64,000 nt of DNA from Paraburkholderia panacisoli. GTDB lineage: Bacteria; Pseudomonadota; Gammaproteobacteria; Burkholderiales; Burkholderiaceae. The position numbers and the translations under genes are program-made. Position 1 is the stretch's first letter, and each line of letters starts with the position of its first letter. Location: contig NZ_VTUZ01000010.1 of assembly GCF_008369935.1 (NCBI RefSeq), positions 1 through 64,000 on the forward strand, read 5' to 3'. The notes beneath the pieces are model-generated. The model did no database searches, had not been told where the DNA came from, and saw only the letters and a program-made list of their open reading frames with translations. Below, one piece after another: positions 1 to 9,427 of this stretch.

Positions 1-387
1 GCCCGAGCCGCTGCCGCCGTGACCGCCGTTGCCAGCACCACCGTTGCCCGAACCACCACCGCCATTGCCGCCGCCTCCGGGACCGCCGTTGCCCGAGCCG
101 CTGCCGCCGTGACCGCCGTTGCCAGCACCACCGTTGCCCGAACCACCACCGCCATTGCCGCCGCCTCCGGGACCGCCGTTGCCCGAGCCGCTGCCGCCGT
201 GGCCGCCATTGCCGGAGCCACCGTTGCCCGAACCACCACCGCCGTTGCCGCCGCCTCCGGGACCGCCGTTGCCCGAGCCGCTACCACCGTGGCCGCCGTT
301 GCCGGAGCCACCGTTGCCCGAACCACCACCGCCGTTGCCACCGCTTCCGGGACCACCGTTGCCCGGGCCGCCGCCGCCGTGGCTGCC
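1..387 (-). repeat. 90-bp tandem repeat array in the Gly-rich gene
   Basis: Four full 90-bp units (1-90, 91-180, 181-270, 271-360) and a partial fifth lie head to tail and in frame. Units 1 and 2 are identical and 3 and 4 carry scattered substitutions. Each encodes 30 residues of Gly with Asn, Ser and single His and Pro. The array probably continues outside the window. Confidence 0.9.
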
Positions 388-1752
388 TTCGCCATGACCG
401 CTTTGACCGTGGCCACCAGCACCCTGGCCGCCATCGCCATGGCTGCCGCCACTCTGGCCACCATCTCCGTGACCGCCGTCGCCTTGGCCACCGTTTCCAT
501 GACCGCCGTCGCCGTGGCCGCTTTGACCGTGGCCGCCTTCGCCGTGCCCGCCATCACCTTGGCCGCCGTCTCCATGACCACCGTCGCCGTGGCCGCTTTG
601 ACCATGACCACCGTCACCATGACCACCATCGCCGTGGCCGCCATCTCCATGACCACCATCACCTTGGCCACCGTCCCCATGGCCGCCATCGCCATGACCA
701 CCATCACCGTGGCCACCATCTCCATGACCGCCATCGCCGTGGCCGCTTTGACCGTGACTGCCATCGCCGTGACCGCCATCACCTTGGCCACCGTCTCCAT
801 GCCCGCCGTCCCCATGGCCGTGGCCGCCATCGCCATGATGACCACCATCTCCATGGCCGCCGTCACCATCACCACCGTCCCCATGGCCGTGGCCGCCGTC
901 GCCATGATGACCGCCATCTCCATGGCCGCCGTCACCATCACCACCGTCCCCGTGACCGTGGCCGCCGTCGCCATGATGACCACCATCTCCATGGCCGCCG
1001 TCGCCATCACCACCGTCCCCATGACCGTGGCCGCCGTCGCCATGATGACCACCATCTCCATGGCCACCGTCACCATCACCACCGTCCCCATGACCATGGC
1101 CGCCATCGCCGTGATGACCACCATCTCCATGGCCGCCGTCACCATCACCGTCCCCATGGCCGTGGCCACCATCGCCATGATGACCACCATCACCATCCCC
1201 ACCCTCGCCATGACCATGACCATGACCATGGCCGTGCCCATGGCCATGGCCACCACCATCACCGCCATCACCGCCATCACCGCCATCACCACCGCTACCG
1301 CCGTCGCCTCCCGTCCCCGACCCGCCATCGCCCGACCCACCGCCCTTCCCGCCTCCATCGCTGCCCGTGCTACCCGTGCTACCTGTGCTACCCGATCCAG
1401 GCCCACCACCGCCGCCGGAGTTGGTCACACCGCCACTGATCCCCGACCCCGCCGACGAGGTGCCATTGCCGCCTTGCGACCCCGCACTCGACGTCGTTCC
1501 CACACTTGCCGCGGCGAGTCCACCGCGGCCAATAAACACGCCATCGTTTTGCGGCCGGCAACCAGGAGCGCCGGACTCCGCGCAGCCACCCGACGATGCC
1601 TGTGCAAGCACGAGCGTGGAACTCGCCAACGGCGCGTCGGCCGGCGCCGGATTCGTTTGAGCGCCCGCCATCGCCGCATACAGACTCACCGCAACGGCCA
1701 ATACCGCCTTGCGCGTCCCCAGTACCCGCGCATCCCCGCCTTGCTTTTTCAT
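1..1752 (-). CDS. Gly/His/Asp-rich repetitive exported protein, C-terminus beyond window
   Basis: The minus frame runs open for 584 codons from an ATG at 1752 to the window edge, so the C-terminus is missing. The start has an AGGAG at 1759-1763 with 6 nt spacing and is followed by a signal peptide: MKK start, hydrophobic AVLAVAVSLYAAMAG, likely cleavage after AGA. Next come a Ser/Thr/Gly linker with several Cys, then about 300 residues dominated by Gly, Asp and His with a 23-residue repeat (69 bp, roughly 832-1176). The last part seen is a 30-residue Gly/Asn/Ser repeat (90 bp, 1-360). The first two 90-bp copies are identical, a sign of recent expansion. The plus strand is also stop-free here, but its product is Ala/Thr/Val low complexity with no plausible start signal. 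I do not recognise a family. A secreted or surface structural or cation-binding protein is inferred from composition only. Confidence 0.7.
   Translation of the reverse strand, partial: MKKQGGDARVLGTRKAVLAVAVSLYAAMAGAQTNPAPADAPLASSTLVLAQASSGGCAESGAPGCRPQNDGVFIGRGGLAAASVGTTSSAGSQGGNGTSSAGSGISGGVTNSGGGGGPGSGSTGSTGSTGSDGGGKGGGSGDGGSGTGGDGGSGGDGGDGGDGGDGGGHGHGHGHGHGHGHGEGGDGDGGHHGDGGHGHGDGDGDGGHGDGGHHGDGGHGHGDGGDGDGGHGDGGHHGDGGHGHGDGGDGDGGHGDGGHHGDGGHGHGDGGDGDGGHGDGGHHGDGGHGHGDGGDGDGGHGDGGHHGDGGHGHGDGGHGDGGQGDGGHGDGSHGQSGHGDGGHGDGGHGDGGHGDGGHGDGGQGDGGHGDGGHGDGGHGDGGHGQSGHGDGGHGDGGQGDGGHGEGGHGQSGHGDGGHGNGGQGDGGHGDGGQSGGSHGDGGQGAGGHGQSGHGEGSHGGGGPGNGGPGSGGNGGGGSGNGGSGNGGHGGSGSGNGGPGGGGNGGGGSGNGGSGNGGHGGSGSGNGGPGGGGNGGGGSGNGGAGNGGHGGSGSGNGGPGGGGNGGGGSGNGGAGNGGHGGSGSG
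832..1200 (-). repeat. 69-bp tandem repeat array encoding Gly-Asp-His units
   Basis: Units begin at 832, 901, 970, 1039 and 1108, and a shortened one at 1174. Each codes on the minus strand for 23 residues with about 11-12 Gly, 6 Asp and 5-6 His, including an HH pair. Looser, degenerate versions extend from about 390 to 830. Confidence 0.85.
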
Positions 1753-2527
1753 TTCATTCTCCTAACTATTCATCTAGAGTGACCGGCCCGAATAACGAGC
1801 GAATCTCTGCTCACCGTTAAAAAGCGAAAATTCAAAGCCCAGTCGGCGCTCCCTCACACGATGCAAAAACGTATCGCATATGGCTTCTCTCTCGCGCGGA
1901 AAATCCCGGTCCGATTTGGCGTGATCCGAGAGAAACAACTGGCTGCGCGCGAACCTCATCGTTAGAACGGCACAGCAAGGCCTGATGGACGTTGAAGTTA
2001 TGCGCAGCGCCATGCGGCGACCGTGCGTTAGCCAACGCAATGCGATATCGCGAATCATTCCCCCCGCACACATCGCCGAATTGAAAAGGATCGACGAGCG
2101 CATCAAACACCGTAAACTCCTGCATTTATCTACGCAGTCCGAACTATTATTTATTCCGATTTGCCGGCCACTTCATCGGATAAATCAAATAACCGTCAAT
2201 ACATCCCAACGCGGTTTTTTTCAAACACCCAAGGTAATGACGTACCCGGCAGCGCTTTTTAAGTGCTACGCCGCACACAAACGCGCAACTGCCGAAGCCG
2301 AGTGAGCGCAATCAAACAGACAGGTTCAGCAGGACACGCTTTTCCACACCACCCGGCATCGATTCGACGACACGTTAACCAGTCGCCGCTCGACACCCAC
2401 AAGAGCCTCACTCGAAGTCATCATCACTCCGACACGCGATCACCCAGGTGCAATTTCAAACTTCGTGCGTTGTCCCACACAGCACGCAAAACGCGAATCA
2501 GCGAACTTCATCGACAACAGAAACACA
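1753..2527. other. Intergenic region, no supported gene
   Basis: These 775 bases lie between the divergent Gly-rich gene and the SDR remnant. Open frames here are short, lack convincing ribosome binding sites and resemble nothing I know. The stretch 2140-2240 is AT-richer than its surroundings and could hold promoters, but no clear -35/-10 pair was identified. Confidence 0.5.
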
Positions 2528-3289
2528 GATGCTTCTTTCCGAACAATGGGTGCTGGTGACCGGCGGCGCCCGCGGACTCGGCGCGGCGATCACGCGCGCA
2601 TTGGTGCGCGAAGGCGCGAGCGTGGTCGTGAACTACCACAAGAGCGAATCCCTGGCGCTCGCGCTGAAAGAAGAACTCGGCGAGCGTGTACTGCCGCTCC
2701 AGGCAGACGTTACCAACCGCGTTGCCGTCGCGCGTCTGTTCGAAGCAGCGCGGGCGCAAACTGGCCAGCCCATCGCATCGGTCGTGAACAACGCGCTGGC
2801 CGACTTCCAGTTCGACGGCGACACGCGCCCGCCGATCGACTCAATCGACTGGGCGCGTTTCCAGCAGCAGCTCGACGGCTCGCTCAAGGGCGCACTCGAT
2901 ACGCTGCAAGCAGCCGCGCCCGGCATGCGCGCGCGAGGGTCAGCCGCATCGTCGACGTGAGCACCAATCTGTTTCAGAATCCCGTGGTCCCCTATCACGA
3001 CTACACGGCGGCCAAGGCGGCGCTGTTGTCACTGACAGGTACCGCCGCGCACGATCTCGGCCCTGACGGCATCACGGTCAACATGGTGTCGGCCGGACTG
3101 CTGCGCACCACCGACGCGAGCGCGGCGACGCCGGAATTCGTGTTCGACCTGATCGCCAGTTCCACGCCAGTGCGCCGCGTCACAACACCCGAGGAATTCG
3201 CCGACGCCGTGTTGTTCTTTCTGTCGCCATGGGGGCGCGCGGTCACGGGCCAGAACCTGATCGTCGACGGTGGTCTCGTGAAGGGCTGA
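2528..3289 (+). pseudogene. SDR-family oxidoreductase (FabG-like), frameshifted
   Basis: A short-chain dehydrogenase is split over two frames. The first part, from ATG 2528, carries the Rossmann motif TGGARGLG near residue 10 and VNNA near residue 90, and ends prematurely at 2960. Near 2937 the continuation moves to the -1 frame. That frame supplies the catalytic Y-x3-K (YTAAK), the family's PxGITVNMVSAG segment and a typical C-terminus (GQNLIVDGGLVKG) ending at 3289. The joined length of about 253 residues is normal for the family. One missing base around 2936-2939 (after RAR, in a GC-rich run) would restore the frame. This is either a true inactivating mutation or a sequence error. Substrate unknown. 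Confidence 0.75.
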
Positions 3290-3676
3290 ACACCTGTGCA
3301 TTGGCTTGCACATTGATCTGTACATTGTCCCGTGCAGGGTCCCGCGTTGGGCGGCACCAACACACGGGCGCCGCGCAAAGTGTCGCCGCGCAACCATCAG
3401 CGCGGCGCAACCCAACACTTCGCCGCGCGAATTTTTCCCGAAGTATTCCCACCATCCGCGGCCCTCGCACGCGTCATAGCAGCCGCGGCTGCCCGCTGAC
3501 GCTTGTCGCGCGAGCGCTTGCGCGAAAGCAGCGGCGAGCGCGGGTAAACCTTTGTTTGACATGACGGGGCAGGCCCGTTTACTGGACGCACATCAACCTC
3601 TCAATACGCTTTCATGCGCTTTTGCCTAGGTGAATAGTGTTCTGAGAACGCCCTCCACTCTCCGACGAGGTAAGCC
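3290..3676. other. Intergenic region, nothing recognised
   Basis: 387 bases between the SDR remnant and the FAD oxidase gene. The frames across it are arginine-rich shadows. No hairpin with a T-run and no clear promoter was seen. Confidence 0.5.
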
Positions 3677-5059
3677 ATGGTCAATGTTTCCAGCAGCGCA
3701 ATCGACGACTTGAAATCCACGATCCGGGGCCAGCTGCTGCACCCCGGCGACGCGAGCTTCGATCAGGCGCGCAGCATCTGGAACGCGATGATCGATCGGC
3801 ACCCGGCGATGATCCTGCGTTGCGCGGGCGCCGCCGACGTGCGCCGCGGCGTTGCGTTCGCGCGCGACAACGGCCTGCCTCTGGCGATTCGCGGCGGCGG
3901 TCACAACATCGGCGGCAGCGCGCTGTGCGATGACGGTCTCGTACTCGATCTGTCGTCGATGAGATCCGTGCGTATCGACCCGGCGGCGAAGCGCGCATAC
4001 GTCGAGCCGGGCGCGACGCTCCACGATTTCGATCACGAAGCGCAGGCCTTCGGGCTCGCCACGCCGCTCGGCATCAACTCGACCACTGGGGTCGCGGGCC
4101 TGACGCTCGGCGGCGGCTTCGGCTGGCTCAGCCGCAAGTACGGCATGACGATCGACAATCTGCTCTCAGCGGACATCGTCACCGCCGACGGCGAGTTGCT
4201 GCACGTCAGCGCCGATGCCCACGAAGATCTGTTCTGGGCGATTCGCGGCGGCGGCGGTAATTTCGGCGTCGTCACGCAATTCGAGTTCCAGTTGCATCCG
4301 GTCGGTCCGCTCGTCTACGGCGGCCTCGTCGTGCTGCCGATCGAACAGGCGAAGGACGCGCTGATCAAATACCGCGCCGACGAACGCCCTGACGAACTCG
4401 CCGTCTGGGCGGTTGCGCGGCTCGCGCCGCCGCTGCCGTTCCTGCCGCCCGAAGTGCACGGCAAGCCGGTGATCGTCTTCGCGATGTGCTATTGCGGCCC
4501 GCTTGAAAACGGGCCATCCGTGGTGGAACCGGTGCGCGGCTATGGGACGCCGCTCGGCGAACATCTCGGCCCGATGCCTTACGTGGCATGGCAACAGGCG
4601 TTCGATCCGCTGCTCACGCCAGGCGCGCGCAATTACTGGAAGTCGCACAATCTCGCCGGCATCGACGACGGCATGATCGACGCGCTGCTCCAGGCGATCG
4701 CCAATCTGCCGTCGCCTCAATGCGAGATTTTCTTCGGACAGATCGGCGCGCAAACGCAACGCGTGCCGGTCGCGGCCACCGCTTATTCGAGCCGCGATAC
4801 GCAGTACGCGATGAACGTGCATGGCCGCTGGGACGATGCCGGCGACGACGAGCGCTGCATCGCGTGGTCGCGCGCGTTCTTCGATGCGGCCGCGCCGTTC
4901 GCGCTCGGCAGTGTGTACGTGAACTTCATGACGCAGGAAGAAGGCGGCCGCGTCGCCGATGCATACGGGCCGAACTACGAACGGCTCGTCGCGGTAAAAG
5001 GCCGCTACGATCCGCACAATCTTTTCCGTTGCAACCAGAACATTCGTCCAGCTGCTTAA
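3677..5059 (+). CDS. FAD-binding oxidoreductase, berberine-bridge-enzyme-like
   Basis: This 460-residue protein has the PCMH-type FAD domain followed by a BBE C-terminal domain. RGGGHNIGGSAL near residue 75 contains the His that usually carries covalent FAD. The later G-x-T-GLTLGGGFGWLSRKYG segment lacks the second Cys of bicovalent members, so single covalent attachment is expected. The C-terminus YVNFMTQEE...YDPHNLFRCNQNIRP is the classic BBE end. Such enzymes oxidise alcohols, sugars or aromatics with oxygen as acceptor; the substrate cannot be told here. The start is preceded by ACGAGGTAAG. It stands alone, with about 240 bp on its right. Confidence 0.85.
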   Translation: MVNVSSSAIDDLKSTIRGQLLHPGDASFDQARSIWNAMIDRHPAMILRCAGAADVRRGVAFARDNGLPLAIRGGGHNIGGSALCDDGLVLDLSSMRSVRIDPAAKRAYVEPGATLHDFDHEAQAFGLATPLGINSTTGVAGLTLGGGFGWLSRKYGMTIDNLLSADIVTADGELLHVSADAHEDLFWAIRGGGGNFGVVTQFEFQLHPVGPLVYGGLVVLPIEQAKDALIKYRADERPDELAVWAVARLAPPLPFLPPEVHGKPVIVFAMCYCGPLENGPSVVEPVRGYGTPLGEHLGPMPYVAWQQAFDPLLTPGARNYWKSHNLAGIDDGMIDALLQAIANLPSPQCEIFFGQIGAQTQRVPVAATAYSSRDTQYAMNVHGRWDDAGDDERCIAWSRAFFDAAAPFALGSVYVNFMTQEEGGRVADAYGPNYERLVAVKGRYDPHNLFRCNQNIRPAA

Positions 5060-5080
5060 TCTGACTGAGGTCAGTTCAAC

Positions 5081-5113
5081 GGGGAATCACACAGCCTTGC
5101 CGCGCGATTCCCC
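5081..5113 (+). terminator. Hairpin downstream of the FAD oxidase gene
   Basis: Inverted repeat GGGGAATC / GATTCCCC with a 17-nt loop, 22 nt after the stop codon. There is no T-run, so this is at most a weak or factor-dependent terminator. Confidence 0.3.
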
Positions 5114-5303
5114 GCTAATATCGCGCAAAGCCCGCCGCCGCTGCGCAGGCCGCGGGCTCGGGCACGCTATCTGCTAACTTGTCATTGCCGTACGGGCCTG
5201 CCGACATCCCGGCATGACGACCCGCGTGTGAACGGGAGCGGATAGAAGGACTCGAACTCATGCACATCCCGCCCACTTCTATAACTTAAAAGGAAAAGCC
5301 ATC

Positions 5304-5894
5304 ATGCGCAGACGACAGTTCATCCTCACCGGCAGCGCTGCTTTGGCCGCTGCAGGCCTCGGCCTCGCCGGTTGCACGACGACTTCACCGTCTTCCAGCG
5401 CGTCGCCCGCGGCAAACGCCGGCAAGCGCGACACGATCAACGCAGGCGTCGATTCGACGCTCGCGCGTCTCTACGAAAACGTCAACGGCTCGCGCGAACT
5501 GGTCGGGAAAGCGCGCGGCGTCCTCGTGTTCCCGTCGGTGATCTCGGCGGGCTTCTGGATCGGCGCCCAGTATGGCGAAGGGGCGCTACGCGTGAACGGC
5601 CAGACGACCGGTTACTACAGCACCGTCGCCGGCTCGTTCGGTTTGCAGATCGGCGCGCAGTCCAAGGCTCTCGTGTTCCTGTTCATGACGCAGGAAGCAT
5701 TGGACACATTCCTCCACAGCCAGGGATGGGCGGCCGGCGCGGATGCCACCGTCGCCGTGCTGAAGGTCGGCGCGAACGGCGCGGTCGACACGTCCACCGC
5801 GACGAGCCCCGTCGAAGCATTCGTGCTGACGAACGGCGGCTTGATGGCTGGCGTGTCGCTCGAAGGCACCAAGATTTCGCGTCTGATCATCTGA
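5304..5894 (+). CDS. SYLF (YSC84-like) lipid-binding domain lipoprotein
   Basis: 196 residues. The N-terminus MRRRQF followed by a hydrophobic stretch and LAGC (Cys about 24) is a lipoprotein signal, possibly a Tat substrate given the RRRQF. The rest is a SYLF domain: ARGVLVFPSVISAGFWIGAQYGEGAL, a YYSTVAGSFGLQIGAQSKALVFLFMT core and a C-terminal ...GGLMAGVSLEGTKIS. SYLF proteins bind lipids and are common single-gene lipoproteins in Burkholderia; the physiological role is unclear. The ribosome binding site AAAAGGAAAAG lies just upstream of ATG 5304. No operon partner. Confidence 0.88.
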   Translation: MRRRQFILTGSAALAAAGLGLAGCTTTSPSSSASPAANAGKRDTINAGVDSTLARLYENVNGSRELVGKARGVLVFPSVISAGFWIGAQYGEGALRVNGQTTGYYSTVAGSFGLQIGAQSKALVFLFMTQEALDTFLHSQGWAAGADATVAVLKVGANGAVDTSTATSPVEAFVLTNGGLMAGVSLEGTKISRLII

Positions 5895-6139
5895 CCGTCA
5901 TTTGAAGCCGTCTGAAGAACCCGCACTTGCCGTGACGCCGCCGCCCCAGCGGCGTGCGTGACGGCGCCGCGGCGACCTTGAGCGCCGCGCCGGCGGCATC
6001 GACCGCACTGCTGTAAAATCCCCCCCTTTTTGCGATTCTCACCGGCCACCGTTTCTGCCAGGGCCGGCGGAAGCATCTCTGCGCAGGGCGACATGCGCCG
6101 CTTGCCCCCACGCGCTCCCCACTCCCCATTTCGTCGAAG

Positions 6140-7624
6140 ATGACCACCGCTAGTTCCACTCACGGCCGGTTCGCCGGGCTGGCCGGCATCAAGAGCAACG
6201 TGCTCGCAGGCCTGACCTCGTCGTTCGCATTGGTGCCCGAATGCATCGCCTTCGCGCTGGTCGCCCACCTCAATCCGTTGATGGGTCTGTACGGCGCGTT
6301 CGTCATCTGCACCGGCACGGCCCTGTTCGGCGGACGCCCCGGCATGATTTCCGGAGCCGCCGGATCGATGGCGGTGGTCATCGTGGCGCTGGTCGTGCAG
6401 CACGGCGCGCAATATCTGCTCGCCACGGTGATCCTCAGCGGCATCCTGATGGTGCTGTTCGGCGCGTTGCGGCTGGGCAAGCTGATCCGCATGGTCCCGC
6501 ATCCGGTGATGCTCGGCTTCGTCAACGGCCTCGCGATCGTCATCGCCACCGCGCAGCTCGCGCACTTCAGGCAGAGCACACCGCAAGGCGAACAATGGCT
6601 GCACGGCGGCGCACTGGCGTGGATGTGCGGCCTCGTCGCGCTGACCATGGCGATCGTCTACGCGCTGCCGCGGCTCACGCGCGCCGCGCCGCCCGCGCTG
6701 GTGGCGATCGTCGGCGTGGGCCTCTTCACGCAGCTGCTGCATCTGCCCACGCGCACGCTCGGCGACATGGCGCACATCGCGGGCGGCTTGCCCGCGCTGC
6801 ACCTGCCGGCCGTGCCGTTGAACCTGGACACGCTGCGCGTGGTGCTGCCCTACGCGGTGCTGATGGCGATCGTCGGTCTGCTCGAAACGCTGCTCACCTT
6901 CAATCTGACCGACGAGATCACGGAAACGCGCGGTCAGCCGAATCGCGAATGCCTCGCGCTGGGCGCGGCGAATCTCGCCTCGGGACTGTTCGGTGGAATG
7001 GGCGGCTGCGCGATGATCGGCCAGACCATGATCAATCTGAATTCGGGCGGCCGGTCGCGGTTGTCGGGCATCGTCAGCGGCGTGATGATCCTGATGTACA
7101 TCCTGTTCCTGTCGCCGCTGACCGAGCGGATTCCGCTCGCGGCACTGGTCGGCGTGATGTTCGTCGTGGGGCAGCAGACCTTCGCATGGGGTTCGCTGCG
7201 CGTGCTCGGCAAGGTGCCGCGCAACGACGCGCTGGTGATCGTCGCGGTCACCATCATCACCGTGTTCTCCGATCTGGCGATCGCCGTGATGTGCGGCATC
7301 GTGATCGCCGCGCTCAATTTCGCGTGGCAGCATGCGCGCGAAATTTACGCGCATGTCGAGGACCGCGCCGGCGACAAAACCTACGTGCCGCGCGGCACGC
7401 TTTTCTTCGCATCGACCACCCGCTTTCACGAGCTGTTCGATCCGCTCGACGATCCGGAGCGCGTCACGATCGATTGCAGCCACCTGCTGCTCGCGGACCA
7501 TTCAGCGCTGGCGGCGTTGCAGGGACTGGTCGAGCGCTATCGCAAAGCCGGCAAGCAACTGCGCGTGAAGAATCTGTCGGAGCGCAATCGGCGCCTGAGC
7601 CGCGCGGGAATGGGCTTCGCGTGA
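6140..7624 (+). CDS. SulP/SLC26-family anion permease with C-terminal STAS domain
   Basis: A 494-residue polytopic inner-membrane protein. The N-terminal segment GLTSSFALVPECIAFALVAH and the following GMISGAAGSMAVV are SulP hallmarks. About 10-12 hydrophobic segments reach residue 405. The last 90 residues (VTIDCSHLLLADHSALAALQGL) form a STAS-like regulatory domain facing the cytoplasm. Family members move sulfate, bicarbonate or dicarboxylates by proton or sodium coupling; the substrate cannot be assigned. The ribosome binding site is weak. It overlaps the next small frame by one base (TGATG). Confidence 0.85.
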   Translation: MTTASSTHGRFAGLAGIKSNVLAGLTSSFALVPECIAFALVAHLNPLMGLYGAFVICTGTALFGGRPGMISGAAGSMAVVIVALVVQHGAQYLLATVILSGILMVLFGALRLGKLIRMVPHPVMLGFVNGLAIVIATAQLAHFRQSTPQGEQWLHGGALAWMCGLVALTMAIVYALPRLTRAAPPALVAIVGVGLFTQLLHLPTRTLGDMAHIAGGLPALHLPAVPLNLDTLRVVLPYAVLMAIVGLLETLLTFNLTDEITETRGQPNRECLALGAANLASGLFGGMGGCAMIGQTMINLNSGGRSRLSGIVSGVMILMYILFLSPLTERIPLAALVGVMFVVGQQTFAWGSLRVLGKVPRNDALVIVAVTIITVFSDLAIAVMCGIVIAALNFAWQHAREIYAHVEDRAGDKTYVPRGTLFFASTTRFHELFDPLDDPERVTIDCSHLLLADHSALAALQGLVERYRKAGKQLRVKNLSERNRRLSRAGMGFA

Positions 7625-7866
7625 TGGACGCGGCATACGCCGGCGCCATTGCGCCCGCCCAGATGCGCGATGTCTACGTGATGCAAACGCGGAGTAAAGA
7701 ACGCTCCAACGCCGACATCCTGTTGCTGGCGATGCGCAATATCTGGCCGCACGATCCGGTCGGTCGGCTCAAGGAAGCCGGTTTTGACTGCCACCGCCGG
7801 CGATCAATATGGCGCGTGATGGGACGTCCTCGAGGGCTGCTTCGCCGTCGCGTGACCGGCCCGTGA
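7624..7866 (+). CDS. Short hypothetical frame coupled to the SulP gene
   Basis: An 80-codon frame whose ATG overlaps the SulP stop in a TGATG junction, the pattern of translational coupling. The product is basic, rich in Arg and Met, with no recognised motif, and ends next to the convergent chemoreceptor stop. The junction is the only support; it may be fortuitous. Confidence 0.25.
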   Translation: MDAAYAGAIAPAQMRDVYVMQTRSKERSNADILLLAMRNIWPHDPVGRLKEAGFDCHRRRSIWRVMGRPRGLLRRRVTGP

Positions 7867-7867
7867 T

Positions 7868-9427
7868 TCAGCGTTGCTGCGGCAACGTGAACACGGCAAT
7901 CGCTGCGGAGAGCTGACCGGTCTGCGCCTTGAGCACGTCGGCGGAAGCGCTCGCTTCTTCCACCAGCGCCGCGTTCTGCTGGGTCGTCTGATCCATGCTC
8001 GCCACCGCGATGTTGACCTGCTCGATACCCGAGCTTTGCTCCACCGACGCCGCGCTGATTTCGCCCATGATGTCGGTCACGCGGCGCACCGCCAGCACGA
8101 CTTCCTGCATGGTTTCGCCGGCGCGGCCCACGTATTGCGAACCGTCCGCGATCTGTGCCGCCGACTCTTCGATCAGCGCCTTGATCTCCTTCGCGGCCGC
8201 CGCGCTGCGTTGCGCGAGCGTGCGCACCTCGCCCGCCACCACCGCGAAGCCGCGGCCTTCCTCGCCGGCACGCGCCGCCTCGACCGCGGCGTTCAAAGCC
8301 AGGATGTTGGTCTGAAACGCAATCCCTTCGATCACGCCAATGATGTCGCCGATCCGATGCGAGGACTGCGAGATGCCGCGCATCGTCTCGACCACCTGGC
8401 CGACCACTTCGCCGCCGCGCGCCGCCGTCTCCGAGGCGTTGTGCGCAAGCTGGCTGGCCTGCTTCGCGTTGTCTGCGTTCTGCTTCACGGTCGCGGTGAT
8501 CTGCTCCATGCTCGACGCCGTTTCACCGAGCGCGCTCGCCTGCTGTTCGGTGCGGCGCGACAGGTCCGCGTTGCCGGCGGCGATCTCGTTGGACACCGTC
8601 GCGATCAGCGTCGCACCGCCGCGAATCTGCGTGATCGCTTGCGCAAGGCGCTGCTGCATGCGCTGCATCGCGGCGAGCAGACTGGTTTCGTCGCCGGACC
8701 TGGTGGTGACGGCCACGTCGAGGTCGCCGTCGGCGATGCGCGACGCGATCTGCGCCGCGTAGGCCGGTTCGCCGCCGAGTTGCCGCAGGATGCTGCGCAG
8801 GATCACGCCGATCACGAGCGACACCAGCAAGCTCAGAATCAGCGACGCGCCGGCGTATTGCGCGAGCGCCGTGTAAAACGCGTTGTCGATGTCGTCGGTG
8901 TAGACGCCGGTGACGATGGTCCAGTCCCACGGCTTGTAGAGCCGCATGTAGTTGATCTTCGGCGCGAGTTCGCTGGAACCCGGTTTCGGGAATTGCAGAT
9001 GCACGAACGCTTCGCCTTCGCGCTGGGTTTGCTCCGAACCTTCCTTGAATACATGGCGGCCGTCCGGATCGGTGACGCCCGTCATGTCCTTGCCGACGAG
9101 GTCGGAGCGCGTGCCGTGCATCAGTACGCGGGCGTGGCTGTCCTCGAGCACGAGGTAGCCGCCGGCGCCGTCGTAGCGCATCGCGCGCAGGTCGTCCATC
9201 GCCGCGCGTTGCGCGTCGGCGAGCGGCATCGTGCCGGCCGCGGCGAGCGCGTTATATCGATCCAGCACGCTATACGCGACACCGACCACGCTTTTCAGTT
9301 CGGCTTGCCGGTCGGCGATCATCGTGTCGCGCGTTTTGAAGGCACCCCATATGCCGATCGCCAGAATGCCCATGCACATCACAGCCAGCGCGAGCCAAAG
9401 CCGCACTTTCAGGCGAAACCGTTCCAT
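7868..9427 (-). CDS. Methyl-accepting chemotaxis protein with periplasmic cache sensor
   Basis: 519 residues from ATG 9427, chosen because a transmembrane helix (LWLALAVMCMGILAIGIWGAF) follows at once; upstream in-frame codons are low-complexity basic. The periplasmic part (about 35-190) resembles a single cache domain of the SMP type, with YLVLEDSHARVLMH and WTIVTGVYTDDID. A second membrane helix lies near 195-215. HAMP follows, then the MCP signalling domain with the conserved tip IIGVIEGIAFQTNILALNAA and the methylation helices. No CheR-tethering pentapeptide is present at the C-terminus. The ligand is unknown, though cache receptors often bind organic acids. No chemotaxis genes are nearby. 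Confidence 0.92.
   Translation of the reverse strand: MERFRLKVRLWLALAVMCMGILAIGIWGAFKTRDTMIADRQAELKSVVGVAYSVLDRYNALAAAGTMPLADAQRAAMDDLRAMRYDGAGGYLVLEDSHARVLMHGTRSDLVGKDMTGVTDPDGRHVFKEGSEQTQREGEAFVHLQFPKPGSSELAPKINYMRLYKPWDWTIVTGVYTDDIDNAFYTALAQYAGASLILSLLVSLVIGVILRSILRQLGGEPAYAAQIASRIADGDLDVAVTTRSGDETSLLAAMQRMQQRLAQAITQIRGGATLIATVSNEIAAGNADLSRRTEQQASALGETASSMEQITATVKQNADNAKQASQLAHNASETAARGGEVVGQVVETMRGISQSSHRIGDIIGVIEGIAFQTNILALNAAVEAARAGEEGRGFAVVAGEVRTLAQRSAAAAKEIKALIEESAAQIADGSQYVGRAGETMQEVVLAVRRVTDIMGEISAASVEQSSGIEQVNIAVASMDQTTQQNAALVEEASASADVLKAQTGQLSAAIAVFTLPQQR

Noticed and set aside
1..1200. CRISPR-like periodicity
   Set aside because: Units are 69 and 90 bp and directly adjacent, with no unique spacers; they are coding tandem repeats.
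19..1782. Long plus-strand open frame over the Gly-rich gene
   Set aside because: Low-complexity Ala/Thr/Val product caused by repeat periodicity. The minus frame has a ribosome binding site, a signal peptide and coherent repeats.
3029..3562. 177-codon minus-strand frame near the SDR remnant
   Set aside because: No motif or ribosome binding site, and it overlaps conserved SDR coding sequence.
5615..7501. 628-codon minus-strand frame
   Set aside because: Antisense shadow of the SulP permease gene, rich in Arg/His/Gln with no domain.
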